Shown here: one piece after another, positions 8,962-15,326 of the stretch
How the letters are laid out: each line of letters begins with the position of its first letter
How positions within the stretch are numbered: the stretch's first letter is position 1
NCBI GenBank assembly: GCA_036940085.1
Contig: JALLBK010000631.1
Span: 1-18,104 of the forward strand
DNA from: Discostella pseudostelligera
Lineage: Eukaryota > Bacillariophyta > Thalassiosirophyceae > Thalassiosirales > Thalassiosiraceae
DNA: 18,104 nucleotides
Direction: 5' to 3'
Translations under genes and position numbers: made by a program
Notes under the pieces: model-generated
Told to the model about the DNA's origin: nothing
The model's input: only the letters and a program-made list of their open reading frames with translations
Databases searched by the model: none

Positions 8962-10473
8962 ATGAGCGGAAGAAAGCGAAGCCACGACGTCGAAGTCGAT
9001 GACAGCAACAACAATCTCGACTATGAAAATCGCGAGAATGGCTCTCACTCGGACTATGACGATGACAATGACCACCGCAACAACAGCAAAGCAAAGAAGA
9101 AGAACAAGAAGAATCGTCCATCGAAAATCATGTCCGAAAGTGGCCAGACCGATGCCGATCGTCGATTATTGCGTCGCAAACAGCGCGAATTGCACAATGA
9201 TATTGCCGTAGGTGGTGACGGTGCTGCTGCTGATGATGATGCTGCCGATGCTGCCGGTGGTGAGCAGGGGGGCAATGACGATGGAGGAGTGGATGAACTG
9301 ACTCGATTGCGAACACAGAATAATGATTTGTGGCGGGATGTACGCTACACTCGAGAGGCGGTGTTGGATTCGGAGAATGTGGATTTGATTGCTAGTAAGG
9401 CGGCGCGACAGGCGGAGAAGGTGGTCCAGGTGAGATTTGACTTTGATGAAGACTTTGGATTTTCTTGGCCATAATTGTATCCGACACCTCGCCATTATTT
9501 TGTCTTCTAATTATTACATCCCATCTTCAGGTTCCTCGCTACGACGCTGTTCGTGTTGCCCAAGCTCTCGTCAAAAAGGGCACCGTTCGCACCGGTAGCT
9601 CTTCCACCCAATTCAACTGGCGTGGTCTTGGCTTCCAGGTCGGTGTCTGCTTCAATGCATTGCCCTCCCATGTCTCCTTCCTCTACGGACCCCTCGATGC
9701 TGAGTATGTACCCAAGGAACGTAAGGAACGCCAACAGCGACGCAAGGCCACACAGAGTGATGACGAGGAGGAGGAACAGCCCGAGGATGTCAATCAGGTT
9801 GGCAAGAAGAAGGAATCTGATGGGAATGAATTATCAGCAGTGCAGAAGCATATTTCTGTGATCAATGGCACATTGAAAGAGAAGGCAAGCGAGGCACGTA
9901 GTGTAGCAATTGCCGAGTCGGAAGAGTACGCCACTCGACTGGAACGTGAACATCATGAGGATGAGGCCACCATTCGCAAAAAGAAGGTCAAGTTTCTCAA
10001 GGAGAAGTCACAAGTGCACGCTGTCAATTGTCTATTCAATCCCAAGAGTTTTACCCAAACAGTCGAGAATGTGTTTCATTTCAGTTTCTTGGTCAAGGAT
10101 TCTTTGGCGGGGATTAAGGCCCGGAGTGTCGAGGAAGCAAGGGAGTGTGGGGACGTGCCCGGTCCGGTGATCCGACCGGAAAAGACCCAAGATGTGTCAG
10201 ATACTATTGCTAAACCTACGCAAGCCATTGTTAGTTTGAACATGAAGGTACGAACAATGCTTTGAGAGATCAATCTGTGGGTGTAGTAACATGACTTTTA
10301 TGCACTTGAGATTTCTCACATCCGCAACAACCGACTCTTCTTTTTAACCCAACACTTTGTTCCACCAGGATTGGAGGGACATGTGCAAGGCGTACAACGT
10401 GGAGGAAAGCCATGTACCCCATCGCGTGGATGGGAAAGTCGCGAAGAAGGAGAAGGGACGCAAATCCAACTAA
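8962..10473 (+). CDS. NSE4: Nse4, kleisin subunit of the SMC5/6 complex (three exons)
   Basis: Nse4 bridges the Smc5 and Smc6 heads and binds Nse1/Nse3 in the SMC5/6 genome-stability complex in the nucleus. Exons are 8962-9429, 9531-10247 and 10369-10473; both introns (101 and 121 bases) are phase 0, giving 429 residues. After a charged low-complexity N-terminus, LWRDVRYTREAVLDSENVDL (about 123-142) matches the N-terminal helical kleisin motif. SFLYGPLDAEY then matches the conserved GPL segment, and QTVENVFHFSFLVKDSLAGI (332-351) matches the C-terminal winged-helix domain. Splicing to exon 3 restores the family ending, SLNMK joined to DWRDMCKAY (D396-W397). A Lys/Glu-rich insertion lies between the domains. 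An E2F-like site upstream suggests cell-cycle control. Confidence 0.93.
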
Positions 10474-10758
10474 GTAGTAGGAAGGGGGAAACGGGGAGAG
10501 GGCATGATGTAATGGGGTTTCCTTGGCAAGGGATGAGTTGTGACGCATGAATATATTTCATAGCAAGTGCATTTATGTGTGAAAATGAGGATCGACCAAT
10601 CAAAGAATTTTGGTGTATGAAAGTAGCAATACGATTGCATGGTACTACTAATTTACCAGTCGTCTATCTCTGCATCGTTCCACATTCTTGTCTTGGCACT
10701 GATCCTTGCTCGGTGTTGTGGATTGTTGCACTTCATTTCAAGTTCCAAAACAGGTGCA

Positions 10759-11565
10759 TCATCGTTCCGTAATCTTCCGTCTCTCATTCTCCTCGGCATT
10801 CACTGCACCTCGAGTAAAACTAATGTATGCCGTCCAGAAGAAGCTAACGATATGCCGAAATGGCATACTGATATGAATAGGCATGCTAAACTGAATGCAA
10901 TCAATAGGTCCCCAAAGCTTGAACATGGCAGTGAGATCCTCTTCTTTATTATTCCAATACTTTGTACATCCATCCTTTACCCAATCCAATGGATTCCACG
11001 ATGTTCCAGTTACAATCTCTTTGCATGTGTAGTATGATGGGAAGTACATGAAGGGGAGATGAACAAATAGATCAAATGCCACCATCTTCATTGCGTCCTT
11101 CATTCCTGCTGTATCCTTCAACTTCTCGGCGAGTGATAATTGGGCAAACCGTTGACGTGTGGGAAACCATTTGGAGAATTGATTCACCATTAACCAATAT
11201 TGAAAGCCGCCAAGGTAGGCAAAGCCGAAGAAGACAAATATGCCATTCCGCTTGTAGTCGATTTCATCCCATTTCTTTCCATCTACTACGACTTGGACCA
11301 TGATATCTGCCGCGGATGTTTTGGCTGTAGCAACACCCAGTTGGAAAACAAATGGATTGCGTTCGGCAAAGGATTTATTGCAGGCCGTGGCGACTGTCGT
11401 AGTAGTAGCATTTGACGGAATTGATGATTCGGCTTTTGTCACAGCATCTTTGGCTGCACTGTTGCTCGTCAGTCGCCGGGAATTTGACGAACAAAGCCAG
11501 GTCGACTTTGACGTCGATGTTCGATTCGACAGCACTCGTCGGGATAGCGTAGACGTCGCGATCAT
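10759..11565 (-). CDS. Mpv17/PMP22-family membrane protein, probably mitochondrial
   Basis: An uninterrupted 268-residue frame. The Mpv17/PMP22 family comprises small multi-span proteins of the mitochondrial inner membrane or peroxisome, some thought to form channels. Visible family features are NPFVFQLGVATAKTSAADIM (alpha-helical start), KRNGIFVFFGFAYLGGFQYW, HLPFMYFPSYYTCKEIV, and the C-terminal signature KLWGPIDCIQFSMPIHISMP followed by FFWTAYISFTRG. The N-terminal 45 residues are rich in Ser, Thr and Arg with no acidic residue (MIATSTLSRRVLSNRTSTSK), as in mitochondrial presequences. Start: the first ATG; codons upstream stay open but lack ATG. It runs toward Nse4 and shares its strand with the UBA gene upstream. 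A CRE palindrome and a G-box pair lie 110-185 bases upstream of its start. Transported substrate unknown. Confidence 0.9.
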   Translation of the reverse strand: MIATSTLSRRVLSNRTSTSKSTWLCSSNSRRLTSNSAAKDAVTKAESSIPSNATTTTVATACNKSFAERNPFVFQLGVATAKTSAADIMVQVVVDGKKWDEIDYKRNGIFVFFGFAYLGGFQYWLMVNQFSKWFPTRQRFAQLSLAEKLKDTAGMKDAMKMVAFDLFVHLPFMYFPSYYTCKEIVTGTSWNPLDWVKDGCTKYWNNKEEDLTAMFKLWGPIDCIQFSMPIHISMPFRHIVSFFWTAYISFTRGAVNAEENERRKITER

Positions 11566-11633
11566 GGTGGTGTGGCCAATTACCAATTAATCATCAAAAA
11601 ATAATGCTATGTCGAGCTATCGAGCGAGTGTAG

Positions 11634-11661
11634 GTTGAAGTCTGTTGAAGTCTGTTGAAGT
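11634..11661. repeat. 10-base tandem repeat GTTGAAGTCT
   Basis: GTTGAAG recurs every 10 bases three times (starts 11634, 11644, 11654), spaced by TCT. It lies about 70-95 bases upstream of the Mpv17-family ATG. No function is assigned. Confidence 0.6.
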
Positions 11662-11677
11662 GTGTATGGTGGTGCGA

Positions 11678-11704
11678 ACGTCAGCGGTTCGATCGCTGAC
11701 GTCA
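11678..11704. promoter_or_regulatory. Inverted repeat containing a perfect CRE
   Basis: ACGTCAGCG (11678-11686) and CGCTGACGT (11694-11702) are perfect inverted arms around a 7-base spacer. The right arm runs into TGACGTCA (11697-11704), a full palindromic CRE; the left arm carries ACGTCA. TGACGT is the target of diatom aureochromes and of CO2/cAMP-responsive elements described in Phaeodactylum. It is about 115-140 bases upstream of the Mpv17-family ATG. Confidence 0.55.
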
Positions 11705-11716
11705 CAGCACCTCCTT

Positions 11717-11748
11717 CCACGTGTAATATTTCATCTTTCCACGTGGAA
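11717..11748. promoter_or_regulatory. Paired G-boxes, 22 bases apart
   Basis: CACGTG cores lie at 11718-11723 (TTCCACGTGTAA) and 11740-11745, the latter in a perfect 12-base palindrome, TTCCACGTGGAA (11737-11748). They are about 150-180 bases upstream of the Mpv17-family ATG. Confidence 0.5.
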
Positions 11749-11918
11749 TCTCTCTTTTCAACGAAACCAACAGCATCCATCATCGAGTGATAGATGCAAT
11801 GTAATGTTACAGCCACGGATTTCAATTCTTATCCAGTGATAAAACATACTTAATCTAATCATTGATACTTACTACATATTCATTTACAAGGACTACTCCA
11901 GTTGTGCAGATAGTCTAA

Positions 11919-13565
11919 TTAGGGAGGATCGGATGATTCCGAGAGTAGCAACTCCATGGCCCGCTGAACATTTCCATCGGCCTGCATCAAACTTCTCTGG
12001 GCCGATGCTTCGCTAAAACCCATTGCCACAATTTCATCCACTATCTTATCACTTAACTGCGATGTTGCTCTTTCATCTGATAGTTTGCCTCTCGCACGTT
12101 TCCGATTGTTATTGTTTGGAAGATGATGAGACTTGATAAATGTGCGAGATGCTGCTTCAAGCGCAGCCTCTCCTGGTGTTGTACTAATAACTGATACCTC
12201 ATCGTCGAGTTCCTGATATGCACGTATTTTCCGCGGTATATTGTCAACAGATACGGGTGTGCGAGGAAACTTCTTGCCAGACACATCGGAAGACGTCGAT
12301 GCTTTCTTCCACGCGTCGAAAATAGGACTCTTTGATCTCGTCTTCACGGGTTCACTACTGATGTTTTGCTTGTTGAATTCTTTCTCAATTTTCATGGCAA
12401 TTTCATGGTCTTCGCGAAGTCTCCTTTCGGCTTCCTTCCGCTTTGCTTCATTCTCTTCTTCGATCAGTTTCATAACATACCTCTCATCCTCTATCGCCTG
12501 AGCATCAAGGGCAGCAACTTTCGCAGTATTCGATTCCTGCTCTTCCAAAATTGTCTTCACATATTGCTCATCTTCCTTCTCCTGTCGAAATTTCGGATCT
12601 TTTTGCAGCAATTCAGCCATCAGCTCACCTGGTTTAAGTTCCAGTCGGTGTGGGCCCATTGCTGGTCGCAAAAGTTCATCACAATCATCACTTGAATCGG
12701 ACGAGAAGGAATAACACTCGTCGCTTGAACAATTGCCATCCCCTCCAGTAAATCCATAGAGATTTCCCCACCGACTCAAGATTTGCTCGTTTCTATTTAC
12801 CAGACCACTGTGATTTAATTTCTCATTCTTCCTACGCTGACGAATTCTCCTCCACTCCTTCCTACGATCTCGCTTCGCCCATCCCACTAGTTTGATTGTA
12901 GAATCCACTGCATCCTGCCAATTTGCACCTAGTTTCTCACTCTTCTTTCTATTACTGCCTGCGATATTAGTGCTTCTTGAAGCCCCTTCACTCTCCAATA
13001 ATTTCTCTAAAAAGCGTCCTGAAAATTTTCTTTTACATTGAACGCAACACAATTCCACGGTAAATCTTACATCACGTTGTCCATTCGGAATGTGTCCCTG
13101 GTGGTAGTCATGCACGGTAACTTCTTTTGACGCTGCGATGCGATGCTTAAGGCAGGCTTTGCAAATCGCAAGGTTTTGGAAGGAGAATGTTTTGATTTGT
13201 TTGAGCACATCTGTTGGATCGCAAGCATTTGTGGAATAGATAGCAGATGGGAGGGGAGGAAGTGCAAGTCGAGTAGTGCATTCGCATTTAGGCATAGGAA
13301 GTAGATTGTGATGAGATGGACGATCACGATTCCGTTTTCGTTTCTCTGCAGCAACAGCTAAATTCCGTGAATTAGCACCATCGTCATCATCTCCAAGCGC
13401 ATCGTACCAGCCGGTTTTGCAGCATGAACATCGTGGGAAAGAGAGATTAAGAACCTCTTGAGTTGCAGCAGAAATGGCGGTAGGTATCGAGGTAGACGGT
13501 GCAGGTGATGTACGTGAAGGAGACGGCGCAATTTTTGCCTCGTCCATAGCCTTGGTTGCCGACAT
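11919..13565 (-). CDS. Cys-rich protein with MIU/UIM-like repeats and C-terminal UBA domain
   Basis: A single-exon, 548-residue protein. The C-terminus is a clear UBA domain (about 504-543: LSDKIVDEIVAMGFSEASAQ onward, with the MGF loop at 515-517 and a terminal AMELLL helix), so it probably binds ubiquitin. Before it come three related acidic helices at about 330, 356 and 384 (EDEQYVKTILEE, EDERYVMKLIEE, EDHEIAMKIEKE), resembling tandem MIU/UIM ubiquitin-interacting motifs. The N-terminal half has spaced Cys clusters (C46-x-C-C, CEC, CKAC, CCVQC), which look like metal ligands, then a basic KRDRRKEWRRIRQRRK stretch that could be a nuclear signal. I do not recognise a named family; a ubiquitin-reading adaptor is the best inference. 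It diverges from the METTL24-like gene. Confidence 0.8.
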   Translation of the reverse strand: MSATKAMDEAKIAPSPSRTSPAPSTSIPTAISAATQEVLNLSFPRCSCCKTGWYDALGDDDDGANSRNLAVAAEKRKRNRDRPSHHNLLPMPKCECTTRLALPPLPSAIYSTNACDPTDVLKQIKTFSFQNLAICKACLKHRIAASKEVTVHDYHQGHIPNGQRDVRFTVELCCVQCKRKFSGRFLEKLLESEGASRSTNIAGSNRKKSEKLGANWQDAVDSTIKLVGWAKRDRRKEWRRIRQRRKNEKLNHSGLVNRNEQILSRWGNLYGFTGGDGNCSSDECYSFSSDSSDDCDELLRPAMGPHRLELKPGELMAELLQKDPKFRQEKEDEQYVKTILEEQESNTAKVAALDAQAIEDERYVMKLIEEENEAKRKEAERRLREDHEIAMKIEKEFNKQNISSEPVKTRSKSPIFDAWKKASTSSDVSGKKFPRTPVSVDNIPRKIRAYQELDDEVSVISTTPGEAALEAASRTFIKSHHLPNNNNRKRARGKLSDERATSQLSDKIVDEIVAMGFSEASAQRSLMQADGNVQRAMELLLSESSDPP

Positions 13566-14060
13566 AGGTACTCAGCAGCCGGCGGCAGCAGTGGCGAGTG
13601 GCGGTGCAGTGTTACAGATCGGACGCAAATGATACGCGTGCTTCCTAAGTATTCTGAACGGTTGCCGAATGATCGACGGCGCGGCGTTGCATCAAGATAG
13701 GGGTGCCATGTCAATCCGATGGTGTGTCTGGGTTGGATGGTGTGTAGAAGATGACACTCTATGGCATAATAGTCTATGGTACTAAAGCGGAAGCCATTGG
13801 GTCATGGTCATGGTGATGGTGTGCTCTCGGCGGCCGTCTGGTGCGTGCAGGGTGCAGATGCAGAAATCCACGTGGCAGGTGGCACGGTGATATTCCACGT
13901 GGCAGGGTGGCATTGCTTCGCTATCCCCGCCTTTTTCGCGGACATGGACATTGATACATACGATACATACTTATGCATAGATACACCTGGTCATCCATGT
14001 CATCAATAGGGTTCACCTTCTCTTTGACGGCCCTCGCCCCTCGCCCTCGGCCCTGTGATA
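13566..14060. promoter_or_regulatory. Divergent promoter region, UBA protein / METTL24-like gene
   Basis: These 495 bases separate divergent genes. They hold a G-box pair at 13867-13903, a tandem GATACATAC repeat (13953-13970), and a C-rich CCCTCG-type stretch just before the METTL24-like start (14029-14054). No gene is seen in it. Confidence 0.45.
13867..13903. promoter_or_regulatory. Paired G-boxes, 27 bases apart
   Basis: TCCACGTGGCAGG occurs twice, with CACGTG cores at 13869-13874 and 13896-13901. The pair is about 160-190 bases upstream of the METTL24-like ATG and about 305-335 bases upstream of the UBA-protein ATG, so it could serve either gene. Confidence 0.5.
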
Positions 14061-15178
14061 ATGATGCTTAATTACTCAGCAGGTCGCCCCAGATTTCTCG
14101 ACCTAATGGTACTGCTTGGATTGATAATAGGGATATTCGTTTACACCGAAAATTCAGTGCCTGGGTTCTCGACATTTTCTACTCGCCTTGCTCAACATTC
14201 TACAATTTCAACGACGACTTGTGATGAGCGGTTAGACGAGCTGGACCGAACATTCAATCGAAGGCGCGAAGCACGCATTGAACTAATTGACATCAACAAA
14301 GCAGAAGCATCGTACGATCTATATGAATCGGAGGCTGTGTGTTTCTCTGAAGAACGCTTTGGATCTACGAAGAGGTACACTGCATATGGCGACGGTAAGA
14401 ATTTCTTACATGAAGTGTGCATCGCTGTCAGCAATTGTTCATTTCCAACATCCTTTTTGTGGCACATTATTATGATGACAAAGGTCCGAAATTTATATGC
14501 GGTGTTGATGTCATCGCTGAGAAATCGAACAGTAGTGAAGGTTGTCTTGTGTACTCTGTTGGTAGCAATAACGATATCAGCTTCGAAGTGGGTATCAGTA
14601 ATTTTATGGGCTGCGAGACGCACACGTTCGACCCAACTTTGAACAGTCCTTTCGTTGGAGAAAAGTACGCCACATTTCATCCCTGGGGACTTGGTAATGA
14701 CGGTGCATTTATGGTCGAGGGAGAGCACAATTGGACCGCAATGAGCATGGAGTCAATCGTGCATGAATTGGGACACCAAAATCGTACCATCAACGTGATG
14801 AAGATTGATTGCGAGGTATCGTAGATCGTAGCCCTGCTTATCTCATCTTTCCGACTTGTAATTCACCGAATCTTCTGACGGATACTTATCTATTGTCTGT
14901 TATGCCAAATACAGGGCTGTGAATGGGATGCCCTGCCTCCGCTGTTTAATGCAATCGCTGCCGGTGGAATGAAGGTAGATCAACTGCTAGTTGAGGTTCA
15001 TTTCCCTCCATCGGAAGCCGCATTGGCAGCTGTATTTCTCGCCGCAGACAAAGCTAAGCTACGAGTCTTTCACAAGGAGAGAAATAGTTGGGGGATTCCG
15101 AATTGCTGCGTTGAGTATGCCTTCGTAAGTGAGTCGTTTCTTCGAGAGGCAAATGGAATCTACATTTGTCCTGCCTGA
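14061..15178 (+). CDS. METTL24-like (Methyltransf_24) membrane-anchored protein (three exons)
   Basis: Predicted 309-residue protein with a methyltransferase-type fold. Exons are 14061-14394, 14484-14815 and 14915-15178; introns are 89 and 99 bases. The first join gives YGDG-PKFICGVDVI and the second KIDCE-GCEWDALPPLF, both matching the Methyltransf_24/METTL24 pattern. Other family features are CLVYSVGSNNDISFEVGI (SAM-site-like GSNND, about 138-142), THTFDPT, FHPWGLG and LLVEVHF. Residues 12-28 (FLDLMVLLGLIIGIFVY) form one hydrophobic segment after a short basic N-terminus, so a type II signal anchor facing the secretory lumen is likely. Glycosylation sequons (NSS, NWT, NRT) agree with that. 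The start is ATG; the frame upstream has GTG only. Substrate unknown; family members in animals are poorly characterised. Confidence 0.85.
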
Positions 15179-15326
15179 GTTTCTGCTGGAACATGAGGAA
15201 GGGTGAGTAGATATCTGACCGTGCCCAGCGTCTACACTGGTATTATAGGCCGGCCACCAACGACAATGTGATGGTAATGACCAACCTAAATGAAAATGGA
15301 TAATAGAAACATTGCACTTATTACAT

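Larger units (their letters stand above)
11566..11918. promoter_or_regulatory. Upstream region of the Mpv17-family gene
   Basis: These 353 bases lie between the 3' end of the UBA gene and the ATG of the Mpv17-family gene, both on the minus strand. Moving away from that ATG one meets a 10-base tandem repeat (GTTGAAGTCT, three and a half copies near 11634-11661), an inverted repeat holding a CRE, and a G-box pair. No gene is seen in it. Confidence 0.5.

Noticed and set aside
11566..11586. TTG at 11586 as start of the Mpv17-family gene
   Set aside because: A non-ATG start is not expected, and the ATG at 11565 gives a good mitochondrial-type presequence.
11680..11700. GGTTCGATC resembling a tRNA T-loop
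   Set aside because: No acceptor stem, anticodon arm or D-arm can be placed around it; the sequence is the spacer of the inverted repeat.
11678..11704. The inverted repeat read as a transcription terminator or small structured RNA
   Set aside because: A bacterial-type terminator is not expected in nuclear DNA, and the arms are better explained as CRE half-sites in a promoter.
14055..14060. GTG at 14055 as start of the METTL24-like gene
   Set aside because: Nuclear eukaryotic genes start at ATG; ATG codons follow at 14061 and 14064 in the same frame.
14192..14728. 178-codon minus-strand open frame opposite the METTL24-like gene
   Set aside because: The plus strand has matching splice sites and family motifs; the minus translation has none.
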